A stretch of DNA of 64,000 nt from Saccharina japonica (Eukaryota; Sar; Phaeophyceae; Laminariales; Laminariaceae): NCBI GenBank assembly GCA_008828725.1, contig MEHQ01001452.1, forward strand, positions 111,756 to 175,755. Reading direction: 5' to 3'. The notes below the pieces were generated by a model, which was given only the letters and a program-made list of their open reading frames with translations, searched no databases and was not told the DNA's origin. The number at the start of each line of letters is the position of its first letter. Position 1 is the first letter of the stretch. The position numbers were made by a program, and so were the translations under genes. Shown piece by piece: positions 1-11,505 of this stretch.

Positions 1-39
1 TTTTGTGTAGAGCTTCCTATGAGCATAACGAAGCGATTG

Positions 40-161
40 CCTGGGGCTCCATTTTGTTTTGCTGAAGACGGGCAAAATTATGGCCGTTTCAAGAAAAACC
101 ACGTCGGCATTTTGGCAAAAAATTACCGGAAAAAAAAGTCGAAAAAAAATGGAGCCCCAGG
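40..161. repeat. Short inverted repeat (hairpin)
   Basis: A 16-base arm at 40-55 (cctggggctccatttt) has its exact reverse complement at 146-161, enclosing an A-rich loop of about 90 bases. This is a small foldback of unknown origin. No target duplication is visible. Confidence 0.6.
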
Positions 162-634
162 TAGAGTGTCGACAAGAACGATGCGAATCACGTGTACAAA
201 AAATCAGACAAAAAATCGATAAATTCAGCTGGGAAATCGGGATTTTGGGTCGTCCGTCGTAATATCTTAACTTTGTATGGCGGATCATGTGCACCTCATA
301 TCTCTTGATAGACAACGAATTAGACGATGGGGAGGATATCCATCGTTTCTCCATGCCTCAAGGAATGTTCACACCGTGAATCAGCGTCATCCGCCGTGCA
401 GTTTTTTCGGCGATTCGTATGGACCGCAGTATGGAGATATCCCCGTGCGCGACGGGATTTATTCGATATGGCATTTCTCGACGAATTTTTCTCGGATTCC
501 AAAAATTCTAGCATGTGCAAACGCGCTGCAAGCTCAGAAACCATGGTGCAAAATTAGGAGCTAAAATATGCAAAAATGAGTGCAAAACGTCCGATCGAAT
601 GAGTATCTGTTTTATGGCTGGACCAGCTCGTAGG

Positions 635-1470
635 GAAATCCCAAAAACCTTTCCCGTAGGTTCAACATCCGTAGACGTACACGCGTACATCTCGTGTCGT
701 GGCTGTTTTCAAGTGATTTGCAGTACGTTACATGCAATGGAGCGCCCTTTGTTGGATACAAAAAGTCGTTTCCTCGCAGGGCATGGGCGTTGGGCAGTGG
801 GAACTCGTCGGTTAAAGGCAGTATGCAGTAGTCGTAGGTTCTTGGCGGATGCCGTTACTGTGTAAGTGTACTACATTATAACATATGCTTTTGTTTTCTG
901 TTTACAAACTTCACGCTGCACCTATATGTCCATCAGTCGATCCAGCTGTATGCCACACGGCCGCACGGTGCGACATTTCACTAAACGCAATTTCGCCGCT
1001 AGGCGTTCTTTGTGGTGAAGCAATAGTCGCTGACGTCAATTGGTTCTGCTGTACATTTTGGTGCATAAACCTACAAAAGCAACAAACATCATTTCTTGCC
1101 CACCACATGTTGCCTATTATTTCGTTACTTATTTCAAGGGTTGATGTTATTGAGCTCATTGCCACTTGGCCTGTAACCTAGTATACCCGTTTCCTGTTCT
1201 CTGTGGAGACGATGCCGACCCTGAACGTCTTTGACTGCACGGCCGCCACTGGTTATCCATGCTCACGTTCAGCCTCTGAATTTTCGAAGTGCAATATTGC
1301 GAATAATAGTTGTTTCAAGGAATGTTGAGCGTCATTGTCGTCAAGGTTCCGTGTTTCTGGGTTTACTCGTGTTCCGTGGACGTTATTGTGCCCCTTTCAA
1401 TCTGGTGGAAAACCGGGTCCGGCTTTGTTCGAGGCTTCTAAGTGGAAACACCCTACATTTTCGATCATCC
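635..1470 (+). repeat. Dispersed segment, third copy of the inner end of the inverted duplication
   Basis: This stretch matches 20,955-21,660 in the same orientation and 33,240-32,480 in reverse. Landmarks include ttcaacatccgtagacgtac, a conserved tttacaaacttca segment, cggccgcac, and an end near tcagcctctga. The other two copies are the spacer-facing ends of the two EsV-1-7 duplication arms, so this is a detached third copy of that end. No ORF is conserved between the copies. It is diverged, roughly three-quarters identical by eye. Confidence 0.7.
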
Positions 1471-1499
1471 TGAACTCATAGACAGTCGTAAAGGTGTGC

Positions 1500-1690
1500 T
1501 CGACGAGGCAGATGAGAAACAGCACAACATCACACAGGCTGCGCCAAATGAGCTGGAAGTTGGCGAGGGTTGGTAACATGATGAGCGATACCCAACATCT
1601 CGGCGGTGGCGTCAGCGGGTTTCGTCGTGTATCGTTTGTGTGGACAAAAGCGCAGGTTCAGGGTTTCTGAGTGCAGTCGGACACACACGC
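1500..1690 (-). repeat. Segment inverted relative to its copy at 21,690-21,880
   Basis: The stretch around agcacaacatcacaca, gcgccaaatgagctg and gtaacatgatga is the reverse complement of 21,700-21,860. The neighbouring segment 635-1470 has the same orientation as its counterpart. An inversion therefore separates the two loci. No coding content was recognised. Confidence 0.55.
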
Positions 1691-1700
1691 ACACTTCTAG

Positions 1701-3821
1701 AATGCCCGTCGGCGAAACCTTTACAAGCTAAGCGTCTAAAGGAGCAGGAGTTGCTGTAGATATATTGGACCAGCATGGTTCCGAAGTGGGAACAGGGTGC
1801 CAGTTGAGCCTCTGGCCGCTCCTGCGGAGGGAATATTGGATTTGTGCGCCACCACGGAGTGGGGGCATGCCAAATGGAATAATCTCACTGCGGAGTCAAA
1901 GTACCAAATGGCAACGGGTTGCCAGGTTATATAATAATACGTGCAAACCCACAGAGCCCAGCACGTACTCGCGAGTTATTGGTCGCTGGTTTCGTTGGCA
2001 CTTGTGCTTCACGCGTCAAAAAGCCTGCTATGTATACCTCATGTGCACTGTTCAGGTACCGCCATGGACCTATCTACGTACGTGCAGTGATACTTTGTAT
2101 ATGGTAAGTACCCGTATTCAAAAATAAGAGGGTATTGTTGTATACCAGGTGTGGCGCAGAAAAGGTTCTACCTACAGTAGTACAACCAGTGGCTAACAAT
2201 TCAATTGCCGCCTGGGTTCGTTTTACTAGGGTCGTGAGTAGTACACGTGACTTCCTCTCCCTCTAGAACTTGATCTGCATACTTGGCGTGCTAGGTATAT
2301 CCAACACGACAATGAGACTAGTTAATACTGCTGTAGTACTACAACAAAATAACTCTTTTTTTTTGTTATTTCGTTCTCGTACGTATGTATCCCGGAGACT
2401 CCAAACGCTGCTTCCTGATCTAAACGCACAACAGTGCCCTTTGAAAAACAGGGAGTAGGGTACCCAGTGTTCTGCACTACCTCCACTGCTAGGTACTGCT
2501 AAGAGCGTAGTTGTTGCTGCTGTACTCGTGCAATGTTGTAGTAAGACGCGCGAGCGAGAAGCGCGAGCGTTTTTATTCGGTTTGCCATAGAAAAAGGCTC
2601 TTTGTAACCCATCGTACGACGGTGGGTGGCTTGTTTTAGTTTTTCTGGAGTCTGATGTATGTCTGTGTGTGCAATTCAACATTGTTTTCGACGACTTTAG
2701 TCCACCGCGATAAACGTACACGACACCAATGCCAGTCCCGACGGTCTATGTGCACGCAAACATACTAACGGACCCTTTACGTGCAGGTTTGGTTGTAAGA
2801 TGTTCAGAGTTGGCCCTACCAGGGGCGGCGACGTGCAGTTTCAGAGGCGCATGGCTGGGCCATATTTCAGAATTATTTCGAAAATCAAAATATTTTACGA
2901 ATAACCTGGAATAACTGGTAACGTTTTTAGTTTTTTTATTTATATCAAACGAAAACCCAGACTCTTCGAGTGGGCATAATGTGTCTGACCACAGCAACGC
3001 TTGGACTGTGTCCCTAAGGCATGCTGCAGGTGACATTGTCAGGTCCAGGGGTAAAATTAGGGGGTGGGACTTTGCGCAGTTGCGCCTTTTCATCAGAAAT
3101 CGGCGCAGCGCACCACAAAAACATGTAAACGCGAGGCTTGCCGTTTTCGACACTTGCACCGTTTTTTATACGTATCATAGCCGAAATAATGTGCCGGTCT
3201 ATTTCACCGAAGGCGTTTTTCGCCGCAGTCGAAAAACTGTTGGGGCCATTTTTTTTGTTACAGTTTCGACAATTTCATCCTGAATTTCTTTGTAGTTTTT
3301 CTTTTCGAGGGAACTAAGTTCAAACCTATGACGGTTTTCTTTGTCCGAGGGTTAAACATGGCTTCAAAGACTCGCAAATACACAGGAATACGTGGTTTCA
3401 ATTATTCCAATTGTTATCTATGTATTTAGTGTAAAAAAACGCTCACGAGTATCCCCGTGATAATAATGTCTGTTTAGTTTATTTGTTCTTCGCAAGACGA
3501 GCGAATGAGACGCACATTTTGAGTACTTTTTGCGCCCGGCTGCCGGGGGGGGGGGGGCACTTCGCCTCCGGCTCGTGGTGCAAGGTTGTTAAATTGGAAG
3601 AATATTGAGTGTTTTCTTCCATAGAAGTAAAATTTGGAAGCGAGGGCGTCCTGGCTCCCACTTGGTACACCCTCCGACCCAAAGCGGGTCCATCCCGATT
3701 ACCTAAAACGAGGACCAATTACTGATGGGATATTATAAACTGTGTAGTGCTCAGCGCGGAATCACACTAGGCCTGTCTAGTAGCGAAGTCCCTCGTCAAA
3801 CGGAAACGTCGACGAAACCAT
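1701..3821. other. No recognisable gene; one G13 run
   Basis: ORFs here are short, change frame, and show no family signature. A run of 13 G at 3545-3557 is the only clear simple-sequence feature. Nothing else is supported. Confidence 0.4.
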
Positions 3822-4362
3822 GGAAGCGCTTTTACTTCGATGGAAGTAAATACGGTTTACTTTCATGAACCATTCCATATAATAATTCTATTTTTTCGCA
3901 TAAACGGTTGTTCACTTTGATCGAAGTAAACGTTTTTTCAAGTAGATGTACTTCCATGAAACTTTGACAGTGAAAAGCAACATCATGGGAGGGAACGTTT
4001 ACGTTCATGGAAGTGAAAAAACGGTCATGGAAGTAACTGTCTACGTTCAGTTCATGAAAGTAATAAAAAGTTCATGGAACTTCCGAAGTGAAATTTACGT
4101 TCATGAAAGTGTTTTCAGTTTCATGTATGTACACATTTCACAACCAATGAAAGTAAAAAAATATTGTTTTGGGAAACAAATTAGTTCCAACAATTTGTCA
4201 TGAAAGTGAAAAAAACAACCATAGAAGTAAAGGTTCACTTCGATTAAAGTTAAACTACTTCCATGGCAGTAATTCCATATACGTTTAATTTACTTACATT
4301 TACTTCCATGAAAGTGAGACAACTTTCATGCAGATACTTCCATGGAAGTAAAAAAAAATGGA
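3822..4362. repeat. Cluster of the self-complementary word ACTTCCATGGAAGT
   Basis: The sequence is a mosaic of exact and near copies of ACTTCCATGGAAGT and its half-sites (acttccatg, catggaagt, catgaaagt), irregularly spaced by A/T-rich filler. Because the word is palindromic, the cluster has no preferred strand. It is not a tandem array with a fixed period. Related clusters lie at 46,855-47,545 and, with a gcttccatggaagc variant, at 23,036-23,640. Confidence 0.75.
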
Positions 4363-4919
4363 AAATACTTGGGTATACCTGATTTTGTCTACTTTGCCTG
4401 ACTTCCACTTTTTTGTCGTTTTTAAGCCAATCAGAGGCCCTTCATAGTTCCACTCTATGCCCCCTATACAAATGCCGACGAACGCGGAGATCCCCTCCTC
4501 CCTTCGCACCTCGCACCACACGTTACTCGAGCGACACACATATCTGCATGCATACCTCTGCCGAAATAATACGAGATAGAAAGCTCCCCCTTCAGGATTG
4601 TGGTTGACTTGGAATACCAGGGGTGTCGCAAGCTGAGAAGGGAGAATACAGCAGCAGGCGTTCGTTCCGCGCGGCTACTCGTATACGTAGCCACCGGGCG
4701 GGCACAAAGAACATGAAAAAACCGTACTTTGCGTTGCAAGGAACGGCAGGTTCGTGGGGCGCGTGTTAAACTTGATTTTAGTATGTACCTCTTTTTGGCC
4801 CCGAACGGACCAGGTGTACCTGTTTTAGGCCGCTGCCCTTTTACGTTTGGCCACTGCATGCAGGTACTGAGGTCGCGCCTCTTAATAATAGCTATAAATA
4901 GAGCAATACCCAGTGTTTC
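4363..4919. other. Intergenic, no gene seen
   Basis: No supported ORF is present. A stretch of about 45 bases around 4612-4660 (ggggtgtcgcaagctgagaa) resembles 8518-8550, which suggests a diverged dispersed repeat. Function is unknown. Confidence 0.35.
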
Positions 4920-5021
4920 GTATACACTACCGGCCCTCTCACAAGAAACCCCAAATCGGGCTCAGGCTGACTTTCTTATTCTGGGCGCGCGCGAAATCAC
5001 TATTTCTTATGTTGCGTCTCC

Positions 5022-5228
5022 TAAGGGCCCATATTAACGAGTATAAAATAAATTAAATTTGGGAAAAATAAAAATAAAAATTCGCTCTTCATTGGTCAAC
5101 ACACGCACCAGCACCCCCCAAGATCCTAATCTTTGGTGCTGGTGCGCGTGCTGACCAATGAAGAGCGGATTTGAATATTTTTTTTTCCAAATTGATATTT
5201 TTTCTTCTTCGTTAACACAGGCCCTAAT
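5022..5228. mobile_element. MITE family A, copy 1
   Basis: This foldback of about 206 bp has ends TAAGGGCCCATATTAACG and, in inverted form, TTAGGGCCTGTGTTAACG. The inner arms are also complementary: cattggtcaacacacgcacc pairs with ggtgcgcgtgctgaccaatg. A second copy lies at 39,260-39,479. It sits inside a MITE-B copy and so is younger than that element. No target duplication can be called with certainty. Confidence 0.75.
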
Positions 5229-5352
5229 GTTTTTCCTTGAGACGGCTTCCGTGGTACTGCACAGTCCCGAGTGATTGGTGGCCTGGGCCCAGGCCAGCCA
5301 CAGGAAGGGGTCACTTTCTGAAAGCTTATGCACTGACTACTGACGCTGAGAC

Positions 5353-6480
5353 CTATATTTATTTTCCAACCCACAATATCGTAAGGACGTCAGGACCTGT
5401 GATTACACAAACACAACCATACATATAACCCCCCCCCCCCCCCCGCCCCATGCCCCCCCCCCACCCTCCTCTAAAAAACACTAACAACACATTACGTGAT
5501 ATAGATGTACACGATTACCTTGCCAAATATCATACTTACCTCCTCTCACTAAGAGGAATAAACACATACATGTGTGAACGACTTATTTAAATCAATAGTA
5601 ATGTAGTACGTCACACAATAACAATAGTTAAGTATAAGTATCTGATATTTAATCGGTAGAACTCTCAGCTGACGTATTTATATTTGGGAACGCTATTGTT
5701 CCAAGGAACCTTCAGGTTTGATTTAGGTGCCACCTCGAGCCATATCGAATACAACCTGGGCATCACAACAGCAGCTGAACATAAAAACAGCAACTCATTC
5801 CCCGAAAAAACACTTCCAACTTCATGAATAATACTTCATGAAATACAACATATTAACAACCAAGCAATAACAAGAATTAAAACGTTAATATAAAGCAACA
5901 AAATATTACGTTCCCCACCCACAATGTTGTAAGGATGTAAGGACCTGTGATTACACTAACACGACCATACGTAACCCCCCCTCCCCCCCGTGCTCCGTCT
6001 CGAAAGGGATGCGTGATCAATGGGTCAAATAACTAAGGCAAGCAACAAATGAGTACGCCCCCACCTACCCCCCTATCCCCCTATCCCCCGCCCCCCTGTT
6101 TCCCCATCCCCATCCTCGTCTAACAACACATTTTGTGATATAGATGTACTCGAATACTTTACCAAATATCATACTTGTCTCCTCTGTTCGGGTTATATAG
6201 TATCAGTGCGCAGAATGATCAATGGATACCCTTGTTACATTGTCCTGCTGACCCAGGTAGTATCCAGGGGAGTCACTGAACCATATCCTTAACGAGGAAT
6301 AAACACACAACACGCGCGAACGGCTTATTATAAAATCGAGCAGTAACTACCAGGTTCCTAGTACATCACGAAACCTACACCAATACCACAAATAACACAT
6401 AGAACAAAAATTCTACGCAGCTCGCAAAGTTGAGTATCTCCTATCCAATCGGATGAACTCACGGCTGACGTATTTATAAT
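5353..6480. mobile_element. Insertion bounded by long direct repeats (TRIM-like candidate)
   Basis: Two direct repeats, about 5366-5682 and 5914-6478, flank a 231-bp centre. Each runs from cccacaat and acctgtgattacac, through C-rich runs and gatatagatgta, to gaggaataaacac and finally gctgacgtatttata. The second repeat is longer because it holds about 100 extra bases near 6190-6300. The arrangement resembles a terminal-repeat retrotransposon in miniature, but the ends are not TG...CA, so the class is uncertain. It splits a MITE-B copy, which places its outer limits. Confidence 0.5.
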
Positions 6481-6890
6481 AATTTTATTTAATTCATCAT
6501 GCTGACTTTTTTGTGGGTTCCTTTCTTATGAGCGGGCCGGTACTGTACACACATGCATGGGGCACCATTCTGAGCGGAAATATATAGACCGTTGATGGCT
6601 TCCAACCTTCATCATGCACCAGTAGCCGTGCTGCCTCAGCAGCGTGAACCGCAGTATCGTTTTCGCTGCTCTACAAGCAGTAAGGCATAACGTACTCGTA
6701 GCTACTACCTACAAAGCCCATCTTTGGAAGTTGAAAAAAATATCACCCGCCACGCCACGCATGTTCTGCAGTTCTTGTGACACATGCAACACCCAACCGT
6801 TTTACCGCTGTGGGGGGGGTTGATGCCTAGAACCTGCAGCCAGCGCTATCCAGTTGAGGGCCGCGGATCTTGGCCCAGACGCAAACCCTT

Positions 6891-6985
6891 GCCTGGTATA
6901 TACATATATGTGGCGCACATAGTTGATACTGGTACCTGCCTGGTATATACATATATGTGGCGCCACATAGTTGATACTGGTACCT
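6891..6985. repeat. Two-unit tandem repeat, 47/48 bp
   Basis: Units 6891-6937 and 6938-6985 differ by one inserted base. Each starts gcctggtatatac and ends gatactggtacct. The array lies just outside the foldback at 7,015-8,265. Confidence 0.85.
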
Positions 6986-7014
6986 GGTATGTTGGAAACC
7001 ACCCTTCGTGAGTC

Positions 7015-8265
7015 TCGCATATGCGCGAGTCGGCAAGAAGGAGCAGTACGTACTGCTGCAACGCCGAAACGATTGAAGCTGCACTCTGTGAGCCGTCTTC
7101 CTCGGGTACACTACGTACGCAATAGAGAGGGACACGAAATCCAAACCACCTCGACAGCAAAGTTATCATAGGCTTTAGTGAGTGTGCGAGGATGTCCATA
7201 AACCAGAACACGAGAGTCCATTTTCATCATCAGTAATTCCCATGATTTTCGTGAAACCAGTACGACGTATTTCAGTTTGATTGAAAATTGTATAACGGAA
7301 TTATACGGGGGGTAGGGGATGGGCTTTCCCTCGCTGATCGCTGATATCGCGCACCTGTGTTGCAGTGCCCACAAAAAAAACACGATTTTATCAAATCTCT
7401 TGACAAAGAGATACTGGAACCACGTCTACCCCGGTTGTTTTTCCTGTAAGACTTTTCGTAATTCTGCCCTAGCTCTGAACTTTCCCATTATTAATACAAA
7501 ACTTGGCAAGGCAGATATCAGCTCCTTGGTACACTCCCGTCAGTGTGACAAAGCGGCAGCAGATTCCGTGGCCTCCTTCGATGCGGACCTCGTCGTTGAA
7601 GTTTGAAAATGTGGTTCCAGTCGCTTGAATATGCGGTTTCACGTACTGTATTCTAGTATTTTTTTTCCTGCTGCAAAACGAGCACGAGGTACACTTTTCG
7701 AAAAAAAAATCTGCTGTAGAACGAGCACGAGCTCGTTCTACGGCAGGGAAAAAAAATACTGGGCTACAGTACTGGAATCCACAAATTCAAGCGCCTGGAA
7801 CCACATTTTCAATTTTCAGCGACGAGGTCCGCATCGAAGGAGGGCGCGGAAACTGCTGTCGCTTTGGCACACTCACGGGAGTGTACCAAGGAGCTCATAT
7901 CTGCCTTGCCAAATATTGGATTAATGGGAAAGTTCGGAGCTAGAGCAGAACTACGGAATGTCCTACAGGATAAAAATATTGGTTAGGTGTGGTTCCAGTG
8001 TCTCTGTGTCAAGAGTTTTTTTTTGGTTTTGTGGGCACTGCAACACAGGTGCGCGCGGAGGTGACCATTATGTGGGCACGTCTGGCCCACTTATTTCACG
8101 AAGACCGTCAATATACAAAGGAGTCGATCGGGTGCCTAGAATTCCGCATCCCTCTCTGCTCCCTGGTTCGCCCCACCGCAGCGCCCCACTGTGCAGCCTT
8201 CATTGTTTCGGCGTTTCGTCTTCTTGCCGGCTTGGTCAGAGGTGAGACTCGCGAAGTGAGATCGT
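7015..8265. mobile_element. Large foldback element F1
   Basis: The left arm (about 7015-7685) and right arm (about 7720-8265) are inverted copies with almost no loop. Paired landmarks include gcgcacctgtgttgcagtgccc at 7349-7370 against its complement near 8033-8054, and ccttggtacactccc against gggagtgtaccaagg. At the centre is a short perfect palindrome around gagcacgagctcgttctac. Both arms contain fragmentary reading frames but no intact protein. A single arm recurs at 43,540-43,985. The element resembles long-arm foldback DNA transposons, but the superfamily is unknown. Confidence 0.65.
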
Positions 8266-9367
8266 TTCCAAGAAACGTGTAGTTCTTCGTTTCAATAAGG
8301 GTCTTGATGGGGCCATGCTCCGATAGCGCTAGCTGCAGTGCCTACGCTGAGATGTTCGGGTCTAGTGGTATACTGTATGGGTGTTTGGTGCGTGGCAGGA
8401 CATTGAAACGTCTGTGTGGCATTGTCTTAGTTATGTTGGTACTGCATACCGGTATCAGGTACCAGGTACGTACATACCAATAAGGTTCCACTTGGGGCGT
8501 GGTTGGCTTGAAATTCCGGGGGTGTCGCAAGTTGAAAAGAGGGAACACACATACTTTCAGGTTACAGCAGTAAGTCTATGTGTGCCACATTCGCTGGTGC
8601 CGAACCTCTGCAGCTGCGGTTGTTGCATCGCTGCTGTGCTGCGATGGTCGCATAGAATCCATAGCAAGTGTGGGTCGGAATCGTCCAGCTGCAACGTCAA
8701 AAACGTACCATTAATAGGGTATAACGCAAACAGCAGCAAGCCGGGAGACGTTACGTCGAAGTCCACGAAATAGTTACGCGTAATTATAGGAGAACATATT
8801 TGTGCCAAAAACCCTACGCGTGATTTTGCCTGTTTACTCGTATGAGTTATCAGGGTATATCCGTCATCAAGCCGCGAGGATGAAAAATACGTGTCCCCGG
8901 TAATATATGTATTACTCGTAGCGCTGAAAACCCGATAGCCTTGGATATTTTTGTTGTACGCACAAGTATTACTACGAGTACTGCTGTAGTATTTTCACTG
9001 TTGTCAGTGCATGTCCAGGGCAGTGCACTGAATCGCCAGTCCGGCATGTCAGCATTGCGTACGATTAGCCCCCCCTGCTCATCTGTGGATTGCGTGCCCT
9101 CTTTTGCTGAAACGTACAGCAGTGTACGGGGACAGACGCAACTACAGGGGTGGGACAGTTACGGCCATCCCTGTTTGGTTACCCGAAATTATGATACGTT
9201 CATGCCGTATAACGGCCATCTCTGGCAGAAGATATAGAAACATAACAGAGAAAAAAAGTTCCCTCCTTTTTCCACCTTCAAAAAAGACTGTGTGCCTGTG
9301 GTTCCTCTGTACAGGGTTCGTCATCCGAGAAGGGCACATTTCTTCCAGGAATATTCAAGATCCCTTT
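8266..9367. other. Intergenic, no gene seen
   Basis: There is no supported ORF. The segment 8340-8480, with gtatcaggtac and gtacgtacata, is similar in reverse to 43,560-43,670. It may be an outer extension of foldback family F1. The remainder is unrecognised. Confidence 0.35.
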
Positions 9368-10226
9368 GGTTTTCGTAGAATCACAAGAACGAACACCATC
9401 CCAGAATGAAGATACTCGTACGTATATACACCCAATGCGCTTTGCCCCACCGATCGATTTGACAAAATTGGCCTGTTCGGTAACACAAGCATATGGAGCT
9501 CTCCTCTATCCAATGCCGGCGCCGTTTGAGCCCCCGAGGCCGGCACACTGTTCTTCGATCTACCGGCAAGGCGTGTATCTCCGAACCGCATAAAACACCC
9601 CAAGCCGGTTGTCCAGCTGCGTGCACAATAATATCTAATAGGGCAAAAGGCAGGCTGAAACCGCCCCCAAACAAGAGCTGCGGACCATGTCACGACCAAC
9701 ATCTCACGTAGACAGTGGTACGATGTTAACGCTTGCAGCGTGCGGTGTGTGCGCTCGTCTTGGCTTGCCACAGCACTGCTATCATTTTCGAGTTATGTTA
9801 TACCTGGTACTTGTTAACCGACGCGCTGTTTTGAGACTCGTTTCTGGCTGTAACGAGCGAGCATGGGCACACGCACCGCACGCTGCAAGCGATAAAAAAT
9901 CAAGCTGTCTATGTTACTGTGTTGCTCAAGGCCTTGCGATGGCCCGCAGCCCTTGCTCAGGGGCGGTTTTAGCCTGCCTTTCGCCCTACTAGAGTTCCTG
10001 GTGCACGCAGCTAGACAACCGACTTGCAGCATTTTTTGCAGTTCGAAGAGACACGCCCTGCCAGGAAATCGGAGGGCAGTGCGCCAGCGAAAAGGGCTCA
10101 AATTACGCCGGTGTTGAATTCAGGGAAACACCACGTCCTGAGCTACCTATTTTGTCAAATCGACCCATGGGGCAGAATGCCGATGGTGCATATTCAAAGT
10201 TTTAGGAATTTTCCTAGAAAACATAG
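9368..10226. mobile_element. Large foldback element F2
   Basis: Arms 9368-9760 and about 9850-10,226 are inverted copies. Landmarks are gtttgagcccc, the gccggttgtccagctgcgtgc block near 9603-9623, and gcaaaaggcaggctgaaaccg, each with its complement in the other arm. The arms are about 380 bp with a short spacer. A lone arm of the same family lies at 55,971-56,245. Short ORFs in each arm mirror each other and look like shadows of the repeat. Confidence 0.65.
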
Positions 10227-11244
10227 TTTTTTTATCAAATGTTTACCCCTGTAAATACATGGTGATAACTCCGCTCTCCCCTGTTGTGCCGCGGTGATTG
10301 ATATATTGACGACATGTGCTCTACAGGACACCGCATAAGCTTCTGTTTGGAGGTTACGATCGAGTAACGTGTTTTTTTTGTGATTGCGCCGCGTGTTAAT
10401 GTATCTGTTTCATCAAGTACTACATCATTTCGGCCATCTCGAAGGGGGCTTCTATTGTTTGGCTGCGTTAAATTGGAAGCATGTATTCACTTGTCTTGCA
10501 TTCAGTGACTTGTACATGGTGATGACCGCATATTTCAGTCATCTCCTCTTAATCACATGATTATTGGTGCTTTGTTCACAGGCATTGAGCCAATGCTGTA
10601 TCTAATTTGTGACGACCAGCCCACACGTGACCGTAGATCGTTGTCTAACAGATATGGTTTTGGGTACTTTTCGTTTCTCGTTTGGCGAGGGACCGAACTT
10701 GTATCGAGACAGAGTTGTTTTTTTTCGCATTCACCTACGAGGTGCTGGTCCTATTGCATACTAGATGGTAGTACTGCTGCCGGTAAGAAATCACGCAGCG
10801 GGACATGTGTAGCTGTCGCCAAATTGTGTTCGTTGGTGGATGGTGAACCAACACGGCAGCACAGCCCAGCAGCACGGCAGCAGCGGTTGTCCAGCGCGGG
10901 TGTATGTGCTGATGTGTGTTGTCAAATTCAGGATATCGATTTATGGCAGCTCGAAAGGGGTCCCTAAAACAAAACTAATAACAGCGCCAGCAGCACGGCG
11001 AGCATGTAAAACAACAGCGACAGCAGCAGAAGTATTGTAGCAAAGCAACAGAACAGCTGGAGCCGCAGATATCAACTCTTGTCTTTCTGCTTAACACGGC
11101 TCAACTGAGTCCTCGTCGGGTGTTCAACGCAGCTGGTGTGGCTACACGGGACACACTGCTGCTCTCCTTGGCATCGATGCAACCAAGAGACATTTCACAC
11201 ATCCCGCAGAAATGGCGCCTGTGAAAGCACACCAGGGGGCGGAG
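10227..11244. other. Intergenic, CAG-rich patch, no gene seen
   Basis: A 136-codon frame at 10,557-10,967 has no recognisable family and is probably chance. Bases 10,850-11,045 are rich in cagcag/cggcag triplets. Around 10,945-10,975 a short stretch (gcagctcgaaaggggt) resembles the right arm near 40,432-40,450. Confidence 0.35.
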
Positions 11245-11505
11245 TTCAGCTACTTCTGGTCTCACAGTGGACACAGTGGTTTCGCGGTGACTATTTGTGC
11301 TTGCTGTAAATATGCGGACGCTGAGTGTGTGGGGCTGGGAGAACCCTAACCTAAAGCGCTACAACCAATACTGCACCAGACCCGGGCCTGGGCGGCCCTT
11401 CTGTGGCGTGTTGTGATTATATCTGGGTGTTTGGGTTTTTGAAAAAGAGAAAAACAATATATCTGCGTAGTGGACGTCAGACGCTTCAAATAACCGGCTC
11501 CAGCC

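Larger units (their letters stand above)
4920..6549. mobile_element. MITE family B copy, split by two later insertions
   Basis: The left end at 4920 (tatacactaccggccctctc) and the right end at 6549 (gagcgggccggtactgtac) are inverted repeats of each other. They match the ends of the uninterrupted copy at 54,591-54,895 read in reverse. Inner landmarks are shared: the gcgcgcgcgaaa segment at 4985-4994, gccacaggaagg at 5298-5309, and gactactg near 5336. The element is broken by MITE-A at 5022-5228 and by a direct-repeat-bounded insertion from about 5353 to 6480. No transposase is encoded, so this is a non-autonomous element. Confidence 0.65.

Noticed and set aside
2263-2721. 152-codon minus-strand ORF
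   Set aside because: Composition is rich in Ser, Thr and Lys runs from simple sequence. It has no domain, no copy and no splice context.
5683-5913. LTR retrotransposon coding region between the direct repeats
   Set aside because: The interval is 231 bp without any open frame, so no gag or pol can be claimed.
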